A stretch of 64,000 bases of DNA from Flavimobilis sp052324925 (GTDB taxonomy: Bacteria > Actinomycetota > Actinomycetes > Actinomycetales > Cellulomonadaceae): NCBI GenBank assembly GCA_052324925.1, contig JBQPRE010000003.1; one strand, 5' to 3'. The notes beneath the pieces are model-generated. The model made no database searches. It saw only the letters and a program-made list of their open reading frames with translations, and was not told where the DNA came from. Positions 15,181-24,260 of this stretch are shown here, piece by piece. Position numbers and translations under genes: made by a program. The stretch's first letter is position 1. Every line of letters begins with the position of its first letter.

Positions 15181-16701
15181 TCAGAGCGTGCGTCGGAGCA
15201 GCGTGAGATGCATCGCGTCGGTCCCGTGGACGTGCGGCCACAGCTGCACGTCGAGGCCGGGCGCGAGCTGGGGTGCCTCGATCGAGACGGAGGCCACCGC
15301 CGCGGCGGCGTCGGCACGCTCGACGTCGGAACGCCCCGCAAGAACGTCGTCGACGACGAGAGTCGTCTCCGCACGGTGCGGCGAGCACGTCACGTAGGCG
15401 ATGAGCCCGCCCGGGCGCGTCGCGTCGATCGCAGCGCCAAGCAGCTCGCGCTGCAGCTTCGCGAGCGCCGGAACGTCCGACGGTTCGCGACGCCACCGCG
15501 ACTCGGGGCGACGGCGCAGCGCACCGAGCCCCGTGCACGGGGCGTCGACCATGACACGGTCGAAGCCGCCCGGCACGCGGTCGAGGATGGTGCGACCGTC
15601 GCCCACGACGACGTCCTCGACCGCCTCGGCCGGGACGGCGCGCAGAGCCTGCTCGACGAGACGCGCGCGGTGCGGCTGAGACTCGTTCGCGAGCAAGGTT
15701 GCACCGCGCTCGCCCGCGAGAGCCGCGAGCAGCCCCGCCTTGCCCCCCGGCCCCGCGCACAGGTCGAGCCAGCGTTCGTCCGGACCCTCGAGAGGTGCAG
15801 CGGCGAGCGCGAGCGTGACGAGCTGCGAGCCCTCGTCCTGGACAGCGGCCGCACCCGCGCGTACGGCGGGGATCCCCGCAGGGTCCCCGCCCATGAGCAC
15901 AGCTGCGGTCGGCGCGTAGCGACCGGCCACGGCGCGCGCGTCGTCGTCACCCAGCTCCTCAGCGACCTCCTGGGCGAGCTCAGCGACGTCGAGAAGGCCC
16001 GGACGCGCGACGAGCGTCACGCGCGGAGCCGCATTGTTCGCCGCGAGCAACGCCTCGATCTCCGAGGCGTCGCGGCCATGGGCGACGAGTGCCTCGCGGA
16101 GCGCGCGCACGATCCACCCGGGGTGCGAGCCGAGAGCAGCCAGGCGTGCGTCGTCGTCGGGCGCCTGTGCCGTGAGCAGCTCCTCCCACTCCGCGACGCT
16201 CCGCTCCGAGACCCGCCGAAGGACCGCGTTGACGAAGCGCGAGGACCCCGTGCCGGCATGCTCGCGAGCCAGCCCGACGGTCTCGGACACGGCAGCGTGC
16301 GTCGCGACCCGCATGCCGAGCACCTGGTGCGCACCGAGGCGCAGAAGGTCTCGCACGAGCGGATCGACCTGCGTGAGCGGACGATCGATGCAGTGGCCGA
16401 TGATCGCGTCGTACCGGCCCGCAAGGCGCAACGTGCCGTACGCGAGCTCGGTCGCGAAGGCCGCGTCCCGTCCGCGCAGCCGCGCGTGCTTGAGCGCGGG
16501 CGGCAGCACGAGGTTCGCGTACGCGTCAGAGCCGTCCACCGCGCGCAGGACCTCGAGGGCCACCTCACGCGGGGTGTCGGACCCCCGACGCCGCGCCGAG
16601 GGAGCGAGCGCCGAGCGCTCGTCGGCCGTGCGCACCTTGCCGCGCTCGCGGCCCTGCGCATTGCGCCGTGCGCCCTGGCCGCGCCCCTCGACCCCGCTCA
16701 T
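15181..16701 (-). CDS. rsmB: 16S rRNA (cytosine-967 C5) methyltransferase
   Basis: 506 residues. A basic 45-residue N-terminus leads to a NusB-like RNA-binding domain (about 40-180; FVNAVLRRV is its typical end), then a Rossmann methyltransferase: SAM-binding DLCAGPGGKAGLLAAL, DAPCTGLGALRRRPE and YVTCSPHRAETTLVV, whose two cysteines are the catalytic pair of m5C methylases. It modifies 16S rRNA. The ATG overlaps the fmt stop (ATGA), the usual fmt-rsmB order in actinobacteria. Confidence in exact target position is lower than in the family. Confidence 0.93.
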   Translation of the reverse strand: MSGVEGRGQGARRNAQGRERGKVRTADERSALAPSARRRGSDTPREVALEVLRAVDGSDAYANLVLPPALKHARLRGRDAAFATELAYGTLRLAGRYDAIIGHCIDRPLTQVDPLVRDLLRLGAHQVLGMRVATHAAVSETVGLAREHAGTGSSRFVNAVLRRVSERSVAEWEELLTAQAPDDDARLAALGSHPGWIVRALREALVAHGRDASEIEALLAANNAAPRVTLVARPGLLDVAELAQEVAEELGDDDARAVAGRYAPTAAVLMGGDPAGIPAVRAGAAAVQDEGSQLVTLALAAAPLEGPDERWLDLCAGPGGKAGLLAALAGERGATLLANESQPHRARLVEQALRAVPAEAVEDVVVGDGRTILDRVPGGFDRVMVDAPCTGLGALRRRPESRWRREPSDVPALAKLQRELLGAAIDATRPGGLIAYVTCSPHRAETTLVVDDVLAGRSDVERADAAAAVASVSIEAPQLAPGLDVQLWPHVHGTDAMHLTLLRRTL

Positions 16702-17648
16702 GCCGCACCCAGGATCGTGCCGTCGACGATCGCCGACCCGTCGGCCGACCGAGCACCGCGTGCCCAGTCCGCTGCCGCCATGAGCTTCTTGCCGACGGGC
16801 TGAACCTCACCAAGACGGACCGCATGCGTGGCCGTGCCCACGTGCACCTCACGCTTCGTGATGCGCAGCGCACCCGGGGCAAGGTCCGTGACCTCGGGGT
16901 CGGGGACGACGGGGCCGACGCCGAGCCGGACCCCGTCCGGGAGCGTGGTCCACGCACCCGGCTCGGGCGTGCACCCGCGGATGCGGCGGTCGATCGCGAG
17001 GGCGGGAAGAGTCCAGTCGACGCGTGCGTCGGCCACCTCGATCTTCGCGGCGTGCGAGATTCCGTCGGTGGGCTGCGGCTCGGGTACGAGCTTGCCCTCG
17101 GCAAGCGCGTCCATCGTCGCGACCATGAGCGGCGCGCCAGCCTGCGCGAGACGCCCGAGCAGGTCGCCCGCGGTGTCGCGCGCACGCACCGTCTCCGTGA
17201 GGGTTCCCAGGACCGGACCCGTGTCGAGCCCTTCCTCGATGACGAACGTCGACGCGCCCGTCACCTCGTCGCCCGCCATGAGGGCGCGCTGCACGGGCGC
17301 TGCGCCACGCCACGCGGGAAGGATCGAGAAGTGAAGGTTGACCCAGCCGAGCGGCGGGATCGCCAGAGCCTCGGGGCGCAGGATCTCGCCGTAGGCGACG
17401 ACGGCGGCCGCGTCGGGAGCCAGTTCGCGCAGTCGCTCAAGTGTCTCGGGGTCACGCGGACGTCCCGTGAGGACCTCGAGGCCGAGCTCCTCGGCACGCA
17501 CCCGCACAGGGCTCGGGGTGAGTCGCTTGCCACGCCCGGCGGGGGCATCGGCACGCGTGAGGACACCCACGATGTCGTGCGGGGAGGCGACGAGCGCCTC
17601 AAGGGTGGGGACCGCGACCTCGGGGGTCCCGGCGAAGAGGATGCGCAT
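16698..17648 (-). CDS. fmt: Methionyl-tRNA formyltransferase
   Basis: 316 residues. The N-terminal formyltransferase fold starts MRILFAGTPEVAVPTLEAL, carries the basic loop insert RADAPAGRGKRLTPSP, and the catalytic Asn-His-Asp set in NLHFSILPAWRGAAPVQRAL with EEGLDTGPVL; an OB-like C-terminal domain follows. It formylates initiator Met-tRNA. ATG 17648 is chosen over the much longer open frame, which runs through a terminator and the antisense of the repeat gene. A TAGACT box ends 8 bases before the ATG, so the mRNA may be leaderless. Confidence 0.95.
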   Translation of the reverse strand: MRILFAGTPEVAVPTLEALVASPHDIVGVLTRADAPAGRGKRLTPSPVRVRAEELGLEVLTGRPRDPETLERLRELAPDAAAVVAYGEILRPEALAIPPLGWVNLHFSILPAWRGAAPVQRALMAGDEVTGASTFVIEEGLDTGPVLGTLTETVRARDTAGDLLGRLAQAGAPLMVATMDALAEGKLVPEPQPTDGISHAAKIEVADARVDWTLPALAIDRRIRGCTPEPGAWTTLPDGVRLGVGPVVPDPEVTDLAPGALRITKREVHVGTATHAVRLGEVQPVGKKLMAAADWARGARSADGSAIVDGTILGAA

Positions 17649-17656
17649 GGTGACCC

Positions 17657-17662
17657 AGTCTA
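17657..17662 (-). promoter_or_regulatory. -10 box for leaderless fmt-rsmB transcript
   Basis: TAGACT on the minus strand, 8 bases before the fmt ATG and 9 bases after the terminator of the upstream gene. The same hexamer and spacing occur before metK. Confidence 0.45.
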
Positions 17663-17671
17663 GGCGTGGGC

Positions 17672-17702
17672 GAGCCCCCGACGACGCAGTCGTCGGGGGC
17701 TC
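17672..17702. terminator. Perfect terminator hairpin after the heptad-repeat gene
   Basis: GAGCCCCCGACGAC pairs over 14 bp with GTCGTCGGGGGCTC around a 3-base loop, 19 bases after the stop of the repeat gene. It separates that gene from fmt. Confidence 0.75.
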
Positions 17703-17721
17703 ACCCGTCCAGAGATGCGAC

Positions 17722-19527
17722 TCACGCCTCCTGACGGCGTCGGCCCCCCACCCCCGCTGCCGCTGCGGCGATCGCAAGAGCCGCGAGCACACCACCGCCC
17801 GCAGCAAGCTGCTTCGTCGGGCTGGACTCGACCTGCGTGCGCAGGTCGACGGTTCCGGCTGCGACCTGGCCCGTTCCCGCGGCGAGCGTCGTGGCACCCT
17901 CCGCGAGCTGCGTGGCACCCGTCGCGAGGTCGCCCGCGCCGGTCGCGAGCGTCCCGGCTCCGGTCGCCAGCTCACCCGCACCATCGGCGAGCGAACCTGC
18001 CCCGTCGGCGAGGGCGTGGGCACCCGTGTCGGCCTCGACGAGGCCGTCACGCAGCTCCGTCGAACCCGTCGCGAGCAGGCCCGTGCCCTCGGCAAGCGCC
18101 GAGGCACCCGTGGCGAGGTCGCGGGTTCCGGCCGAGATGCGTGTCGCGCCCGTGGCGAGCTCGCCCGAGCCCGCCTTGAGGTCGCGGCTGCCCGTGGCGA
18201 GCGCACCCGCTCCGGTGGCCAGCTCCTTGGTCCCGGAGGCGAGCGTCTTCGTGCCCACGCTCAAGGTGCGTGCCCCGGTGGCGAGGTCAGCCGCCCCCGT
18301 GGCGAGGGCGGTGGAGCCCGTAGTGAGCAGTGCCGCGCCGTCGACGAGCGCGTCGGTGCCTTCCGCGAGCGTTGCGCTTCCGGTCCGCAGCTCTGCGCTT
18401 CCCTTGACGAGAGGGCTCAGGGCGTCGGTCGAGAACGTGGCGGCGCCCGCCGCCACGGCGGCGGAGCCGTCGCGCGCGGCGGTGAGGCGTGCCGTGAGGC
18501 CCTCCGTCGGGTCGTCCACCATCGTGGCCGCGCCGGCTGCCTTGGCCCCGAGCGTCCTCGTCCCGTCGGCGATCGCGTCGACGGTCCCGAGCAGACGAGC
18601 CTTGTCGGGTCCGGCGAGATCGGTGTTGGCGTCGATGAGTGCCCTCAGGCCCGCCATGTGCGTGGTGAGGTCTCCGGCGCCCTCGCTCAGATCCGTGAAG
18701 CCCGCGGAGATGGCTTGCGCCTTCTCGGGTGCGGAGCTGAGGCCCGCTGCGAGCTGCTGCGCGCCGGGAAGGAGCCCGGGCGCGGCAGGGTCCGTGCTCG
18801 TGAAGGCACCGTACGCCGTGGCGAGGCCGGTTGCGAGGCTCTGAGCGCCCGCACTCACGAGGTCCGCGCCGCCGTCGGCTGCAGTGATCCCGGCGGCGAG
18901 GTCGCGTGCACCGTCGCGCAGGTCGGCTGCGCCGTCCTTGAGGGCGCCGGCTCCCGTCGCTAGCTCCCCCGCGCCGTCGCGTACCGCGACCGCACCCGAC
19001 GAGGCGCTCTTCGCGCCGTCGCGGAGCGTTCTGGCGCCCGTGGCGAGGCTCGAGGCGCCCGTCGCGAGCGAGGACGCGCCCTGGGCGAGCTGCGCCGACC
19101 CGGTGCGCAGGTCGCTCGCACCGATCGAGAGCCTGCCCGCGCCGCCGTTCGCGTCGGCCAGGCCTGCCGCGAGGGTGGTGGCTCCTGTGCCGAGCTTCGT
19201 CGTGCCCTCGGCGAGCGTTGCCGCACCGTCTTTGAGGCTGCTGGCGCCCGTGCTCAGGGCGCCTGCGCCCGTGTGGAGGGTGCTCGCGCCGTCGGACACC
19301 TGGGTGGCGCCCTGGGCCGCCGTACCCGCGCCGGTCGCGAGCTGGGCTGCCCCGTCGTCGACCTTGCCCGATCCCTCGGCCAGGCGCTGGGACCCCGCGT
19401 GGACGCGGCCGTAGAAGATGAGAAGGAAGGCGATGAGAACGATCGCTGTGATGAGCAGCAGGGTGTGGCCGACGACGTGAGCCGCCGTCGACCGGGGGGC
19501 TCTGACACCGTGAGAGGTGAGACTCAT
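17722..19527 (-). CDS. Membrane-anchored heptad-repeat protein (YhgE/Pip-like repeats)
   Basis: 601 residues. A transmembrane helix near 20-40 is followed by about 500 residues built from 7-residue units of the form LATGAGx / LxDGAxx, in two blocks (about 50-245 and 390-560) separated by a less regular stretch with Pro and Asp, then a C-terminal hydrophobic helix (LAAGGGVLAALAIAAAAAGV) and an Arg-rich tail. The repeats resemble those in the extracellular part of YhgE/Pip proteins, but the usual ABC-2-type transporter domains are absent. The likely structure is a long outward-facing coiled coil fixed at both ends in the membrane. Function unknown. A 7-bp dyad lies about 120 bases upstream. Confidence 0.75.
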   Translation of the reverse strand: MSLTSHGVRAPRSTAAHVVGHTLLLITAIVLIAFLLIFYGRVHAGSQRLAEGSGKVDDGAAQLATGAGTAAQGATQVSDGASTLHTGAGALSTGASSLKDGAATLAEGTTKLGTGATTLAAGLADANGGAGRLSIGASDLRTGSAQLAQGASSLATGASSLATGARTLRDGAKSASSGAVAVRDGAGELATGAGALKDGAADLRDGARDLAAGITAADGGADLVSAGAQSLATGLATAYGAFTSTDPAAPGLLPGAQQLAAGLSSAPEKAQAISAGFTDLSEGAGDLTTHMAGLRALIDANTDLAGPDKARLLGTVDAIADGTRTLGAKAAGAATMVDDPTEGLTARLTAARDGSAAVAAGAATFSTDALSPLVKGSAELRTGSATLAEGTDALVDGAALLTTGSTALATGAADLATGARTLSVGTKTLASGTKELATGAGALATGSRDLKAGSGELATGATRISAGTRDLATGASALAEGTGLLATGSTELRDGLVEADTGAHALADGAGSLADGAGELATGAGTLATGAGDLATGATQLAEGATTLAAGTGQVAAGTVDLRTQVESSPTKQLAAGGGVLAALAIAAAAAGVGGRRRQEA

Positions 19528-19642
19528 CCGGACTCCTTTGTCGCGGGACGCACGGGGTGCGCCGTGGCTGTGAGCATGCGCGGCTGAGCAGTCGCGTCAT
19601 GGTGGCGAGATCCAGCCCGCGTCGTCGGGGACTGGCATGCGT

Positions 19643-19667
19643 TACCTGAAACGTGTCGTATCAGGTA
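19643..19667. promoter_or_regulatory. Inverted repeat upstream of the heptad-repeat gene
   Basis: TACCTGA and TCAGGTA form a perfect 7-bp inverted repeat with an 11-base spacer. A second small dyad, CTTGC-tggt-GCAAG, follows directly. No regulator gene is adjacent. The site may be an operator for a TetR-type or related dimeric repressor. Confidence 0.4.
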
Positions 19668-19758
19668 CTTGCTGGTGCAAGATTACACGATGTCGTGATC
19701 CATGTCACAGAACTGCTGCGGACCGGGCGCGGCGGAAGGTCAGCCGACCATCGGAACG

Positions 19759-21963
19759 TCAGCCGCGAACCGCCAGGTAGGCGTCGACAATCGTGCGCGC
19801 GTACAACGCGCCCCCGTCCTTCGTCGGGTGGATGCCGTCAGCCGCGAGGTACTCGCCGTGCGACTTCACAGCCCCGTGCCAGTCGGCGACGCTCACCTGC
19901 TCGTGGTCGCGTGCGGCCTTCGCGATGACCGCGTTCGTCGCCTTGATCCAGCTGCGCGACCCGTAGGCATTGACGAAGACGACGCGCCGCTCAGGGCCCA
20001 CCGCCGCAAGCACGTCGTCCACCGTCGACTGCCGCAGCGTCGTGTTCGTCGCGAGCGCGAGCACGACGACGTCCGGCAGATCACCCTGCGCCTCCAGCTG
20101 TGCCAGGATCCCCGGCGCGACGAGCATCGACCGCGACACCGCGGCATCGATCCGAACATCGGGCACGAGCGCGCGCACCTGCTTCGCCGCAGCGAGCGTC
20201 ACCGAGTCCCCGACGACGACTAGGTCGGCGCCCGTGGGCGCCTCGGCCTTCTCGGCGGGCTCCGGGTCGGGCGACGTGCTCGCGTCGTCGGACGGTGCGG
20301 GACTGCTCGAGCCGGTCGGCTCGGCGACGCCAGGCGACGGCGACGCCGTGCCCGTCGGCGCGGACGACGTGTCGCCACCCGACGCGTCGCCACCCGGCGT
20401 GTCCGACGGCGCCCCGGGCGTCGACGGCGCGTCCGTCGGCGCGGGCGCCACGGAGAGCTCCTCGTCCAGGCCGGGCCCGTTCTCCTCGATGCCCGCAGCG
20501 ATCTCTTGCTCGATCGAGGAGACGTGCGGCGCCGTCGCGATCGCAAAGCCCGTGAGCACGAGGCACGCGACGACAGCGCCGCCGAGGATGGGCGCGCGCA
20601 GACCGCGTGACGGCGCCTGCGCCGTGGGCCGCAACCACGCAAGAAGCCGCTCGAGGCAGACGAGAATGCCGTCGCGCATGACCGGCCGCTCGACGAATCG
20701 GTAGGAGGCCGCCGCCAGCGCGAACGTCACGACGACCGTGACGACCCACACGAGCGCAACGCCCGTGCCCTCGACATACTGCTTCGCGAAGATCTGCGTG
20801 AGCAGCACGAAGACGGGCCAGTGCCACAGGTAGAGGCCATAGCTCCGCTCCCCGATCCACCGCAGCGCCGGGTGCTCGAGGGCACGACGCACCGGTGAGT
20901 CATGGAGCATCGTCGTCACGAGCAACGCCGCCGCGAGCGACAGCACGAACAGTCCACCTCGGTACGTCACCGGGGAGTCCCACGTGACGAGGGCCGAGAA
21001 CGCACCGACGACGGCGAGGCAGACGACGGCGATGAGCCCGGGCTGACGGCGCTTGAGCGCCCGCACAAGCCGGGCACCACGTCCCACGGGCGCCATGGCC
21101 GCGGGCCACGGCGCCGGGTGGCCCGTCCGCACCGTTCCGAAGTACCAGAACGCGAGCAACGCGCCGAGCATCATGCCGAACACGTGCGTGTCAGTTCCGT
21201 AGTAGACCCGGGTCGGGTCCTCGCCGACGCGGAAGACCGTAGCCATGACCACGGCCGAGCCGAGCGCGAGACCACCGGCCACGACGATCCCGACCCGCCG
21301 AGCACGCGCGAGCAGCATGATCCCGACGACGACGAACGGCCACACGAGGTAGAACTGCTCCTCGACCGCGAGCGACCACAAGTTGGCGAACACCTGGGGC
21401 ACGAGCGCCGAGAAGTAGCTGTCCTCCGCTGCGATCGACACCCAGTTGCTCGAGAACGTCATCGCCCCGAAGATCTGCCGGTCAAGATGGACCCTCACAT
21501 CCCCGCCGATGAGCAACGCCACGGGCGAGCACACAGCGACGACCAGAAGCAGCGCAGGAAGGAGCCTGCGCACGCGCTTCGTCCAGAAGTGCACGAGGTT
21601 CACGCGTCCGTCGCGCGCCTTCTCGCGCAGCAGCCCCATCGTGATGAGGAAGCCCGAGATGACGAAGAAGACGTCGACCCCGACGAAGCCGCCGGGAACG
21701 ACACCGGGCGCGAGGTGGAACGCGAGGACGAGCAAGACCGCGACGGCACGGATGCCGTCAATGCCGGGGATCCGGCGCGGGGTCGGACGACGCTGCACGC
21801 CGTCCGCCACACCGGGCTCGGCGTTCCTGGCCGCTGTCACCACGGCGTCGCCGGACTCCCCGTCCGCCTCCGCCGCCGCCTGGACCGCAAGATCTGTCGT
21901 CCGTCCTGCCACTGCTCGCACTGCCTCCGTGTGCCCGTTCCGACCCCCTACTGTGCCACGCAC
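19759..21963 (-). CDS. OafA-type acyltransferase with C-terminal SGNH domain
   Basis: 734 residues from GTG. An unusually long polar N-terminus (about 65 residues) precedes an acyltransferase-3 domain with about ten membrane helices and the motifs FHLAPGVVPGGFVGVDVFF and NLWSLAVEEQFY; a low-complexity Pro/Ser/Thr/Asp linker of about 80 residues follows, then an SGNH hydrolase-like domain with the nucleophile block VVVGDSVTLAA and the catalytic DGIHPT near the C-terminus. The pair moves an acyl group across the membrane and onto a surface polymer. Acceptor (teichoic acid, peptidoglycan or exopolysaccharide) cannot be told. The gene is monocistronic, 230 bases upstream of the repeat protein. 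Confidence 0.88.
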   Translation of the reverse strand: MRGTVGGRNGHTEAVRAVAGRTTDLAVQAAAEADGESGDAVVTAARNAEPGVADGVQRRPTPRRIPGIDGIRAVAVLLVLAFHLAPGVVPGGFVGVDVFFVISGFLITMGLLREKARDGRVNLVHFWTKRVRRLLPALLLVVAVCSPVALLIGGDVRVHLDRQIFGAMTFSSNWVSIAAEDSYFSALVPQVFANLWSLAVEEQFYLVWPFVVVGIMLLARARRVGIVVAGGLALGSAVVMATVFRVGEDPTRVYYGTDTHVFGMMLGALLAFWYFGTVRTGHPAPWPAAMAPVGRGARLVRALKRRQPGLIAVVCLAVVGAFSALVTWDSPVTYRGGLFVLSLAAALLVTTMLHDSPVRRALEHPALRWIGERSYGLYLWHWPVFVLLTQIFAKQYVEGTGVALVWVVTVVVTFALAAASYRFVERPVMRDGILVCLERLLAWLRPTAQAPSRGLRAPILGGAVVACLVLTGFAIATAPHVSSIEQEIAAGIEENGPGLDEELSVAPAPTDAPSTPGAPSDTPGGDASGGDTSSAPTGTASPSPGVAEPTGSSSPAPSDDASTSPDPEPAEKAEAPTGADLVVVGDSVTLAAAKQVRALVPDVRIDAAVSRSMLVAPGILAQLEAQGDLPDVVVLALATNTTLRQSTVDDVLAAVGPERRVVFVNAYGSRSWIKATNAVIAKAARDHEQVSVADWHGAVKSHGEYLAADGIHPTKDGGALYARTIVDAYLAVRG

Positions 21964-22050
21964 CCGACCCCCGCAGGGACATGCGCCGCGCCGGTCACGC
22001 AGAGCGTGAGGAGACCCACCCTTCCCCTCTGCAGAAACCGACGCTCGCCC

Positions 22051-24258
22051 TCACACGAGGTCCACCACGTCCATCTGCAGGCGCACCGCACCCGCCCCGC
22101 GCCGCGAGCCGCGTCCCGCCACCGCCCCACGCAGAGCGCGCGCGAGCGCACGCCCCTGAGAGCGCGGCGCACGCACGATCGCACGGACATCTCCGAGCTC
22201 ACCGCCGAGAACCGCCACGTCATCCTGCGCCGGGGCGATCGGCACAGGCCCCAGCACCGACGACCCGGCGGGCAGCTGAGCCTCGGCCAAGATCGCCTCG
22301 ACCGCCTGCCGCGGGCCCGTCAACGACCCGACGCGCACCGCAGGCGGCAGGTCCAGCTCGACGCGCTCATCGAGCTCACGCGAGGCGAGGCCCGCAGGAT
22401 CCCACCGGACGAGCGCCCCGGTCACCACCTCGTCACCGTCGCCCACGATGCCCACGACACCCCCCGCGGAAGCGGGTCGCACCAGGCTGGCCGCCGTCAA
22501 CCACCGCCGCGCGGCATCCTGCCGCGTGCGCAGCGACGTGCCCGCCGTCGCGACGCCCGCGTCCAGCAGGAGCGCCGCCGCGTAACCGCCCGCCGCGACC
22601 GGCTCAGCACCCGGTGTCGCGACCACGAGCGCACTCGCTCCCGAGACGGTCGCGAGCACACCGCCCGCCGACCGCGCCCCCGAGACCCGCACGGGGACGT
22701 TCGCGAAGCCCCTCCCCAGCTCTTCGGCCGTCCGCTCCGACCCCACATGGACGGACCTCAGCGTCCCGCCGTGGCACTGCGGGCACGACCACCCCACCGC
22801 AAGGCGGCCGCACCACCGGCACTGCGGGGCCGCCGCACCCGAGGCCAGACCCAACGGGCCATGACAGGCACCGCAACGCGCAACCTCACGGCACGTCGCG
22901 CACGCAGTCACGGGCACATAGCCCGCGCGGGGCACCTGGACGAGCACCGGGCCGTGGGCGAGCCCTTCGCGCACGAGACGCCACGCGGCAGACGGAATCC
23001 GCGCGACGGCCGCCGGCCCTTCGCGCGCGACCTCGAGCCGCGTGAGCGCCCGCACACGCGGCGCTCGCTCCCTCACGACGGCGCGCGCGGATCCGATCTC
23101 GTGCGCCCACCCACCGCGCACGAGCGCCTGCGCCTCGATCGACCGCCCGTGCCCCGCGATGAGCAGCGCACACCCCTCGCTCTCCGAGCGCAGCGCAAGA
23201 ACGTCCCGCACATGGGGGTAGGGCGCACGCTGCTCCGCGTGCAGCGGATCGTCGTCCTCCCACACGACCGCGAGACCAAGATCGGCGAGGGGCGCGAACG
23301 CCGCAGCGCGCGTGCCCACGACGATCCGCACATGACCGCGCAGCGCAGCAAGGAACGCCCGGTAGCGCTGGGAGGGCCCGTCCTCAGCCAGCAGGCGGAC
23401 GTACCCGGGCGCGCGGCCCTCAGCATCCGGAAGCGTCCGGCCCGTCGCCGTCGCATCGCGCGCGCCCACCTCGTCGAGCGCACGACACAGGCGCTCGACA
23501 TCCCGGGCGTCGGGCAGCACGACGAGGGCTCCCCGTCCGGCGTCACGCACGACGCGCACCGCCCGCGCCAGCATGAGCTCCCAGCCCTCGTCAGCGAGAA
23601 CCGAACCCCCCTCGGCCCAGCGACCCGGAAGAGCCGACCACACCCCACGGACCGCGGCACCCGCGGCAGCATGGCGGAGGAACGCCTCGCCCCCGGCGAG
23701 CGACGCCCACGCGCCCGGCGCGACACGATCGTCCGGGGCGCTCGCGGACGGCGCCGGGTCCTCGGGCCACTCCCCGAGCGCCTCGTCCTCGGTCCGTGCG
23801 TGGCGAGGCGGGACTGCGAGACGCACGACGTCGCTCATGGACCCGGCACCGTGCTCGGCGACGGCGCGGCACAGCTGCGCCGAGGCTTCCGGCAGCACGG
23901 CCTCGCGCGAGACGAGCCGGCGCAAAGGGCGCAGCGTCCCTTCATGCTCCGTGGTCGCGAGGCGTTCGAGCACGTAGCCGTCGACGTCCTGGGCGCCGAA
24001 CCGCACCTTGACGCGCACGCCCGGGGCGACCCCGTCCGCCATGGACACGGGAACGAGGTAGTCGAAGGTGTGGTCGAGGCGCAGGACGGGGACCTCGACA
24101 ACGACGCGCGCGACCGGGAGGTCGTCCGCGGCCGTGACGGCCGCGGCGCCCGGCGCGGTCCGCCGCTTGGGCGCGGGCATGCCCGGAAGCTCCAGCTGGT
24201 CGGGCTCCGTGCCCCCGTGCTCGGACGCGGCGGGCGTCGTGCCCGCCGTCCCGGTCAT
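22051..24258 (-). CDS. priA: PriA-like primosomal protein N' lacking helicase motifs
   Basis: 735 residues from ATG 24258, 2 bases after the metK stop. The N-terminal DNA-binding domain has VEVPVLRLDHTFDYLVP and GVRVKVRFGAQDVDGYVL, and the zinc-binding insert has four CxxC pairs (CATC, CGAC, CRWC, CPQC). However, the Walker A loop expected around residue 200 is not there, and the DEAH-equivalent reads WEDDDPLH. Actinobacterial PriA proteins commonly lack these ATPase motifs, so the protein probably binds forks but does not unwind DNA. The place between metK and fmt is the usual one. Confidence 0.88.
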   Translation of the reverse strand: MTGTAGTTPAASEHGGTEPDQLELPGMPAPKRRTAPGAAAVTAADDLPVARVVVEVPVLRLDHTFDYLVPVSMADGVAPGVRVKVRFGAQDVDGYVLERLATTEHEGTLRPLRRLVSREAVLPEASAQLCRAVAEHGAGSMSDVVRLAVPPRHARTEDEALGEWPEDPAPSASAPDDRVAPGAWASLAGGEAFLRHAAAGAAVRGVWSALPGRWAEGGSVLADEGWELMLARAVRVVRDAGRGALVVLPDARDVERLCRALDEVGARDATATGRTLPDAEGRAPGYVRLLAEDGPSQRYRAFLAALRGHVRIVVGTRAAAFAPLADLGLAVVWEDDDPLHAEQRAPYPHVRDVLALRSESEGCALLIAGHGRSIEAQALVRGGWAHEIGSARAVVRERAPRVRALTRLEVAREGPAAVARIPSAAWRLVREGLAHGPVLVQVPRAGYVPVTACATCREVARCGACHGPLGLASGAAAPQCRWCGRLAVGWSCPQCHGGTLRSVHVGSERTAEELGRGFANVPVRVSGARSAGGVLATVSGASALVVATPGAEPVAAGGYAAALLLDAGVATAGTSLRTRQDAARRWLTAASLVRPASAGGVVGIVGDGDEVVTGALVRWDPAGLASRELDERVELDLPPAVRVGSLTGPRQAVEAILAEAQLPAGSSVLGPVPIAPAQDDVAVLGGELGDVRAIVRAPRSQGRALARALRGAVAGRGSRRGAGAVRLQMDVVDLV

Positions 24259-24260
24259 CG

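Noticed and set aside
13204..16803. 1199-codon plus-strand open frame
   Set aside because: It lies antisense to ribD, the riboswitch, rpe and rsmB, all clearly real. Long stop-free antisense frames are expected in GC-rich DNA; composition is Arg/Asp/Gly rich with no domain.
17649..18206. N-terminal extension of fmt by 186 codons
   Set aside because: It would cross the perfect terminator at 17672-17702 and run antisense-frame through the heptad repeats; Fmt starts normally at MRILFAGTP.
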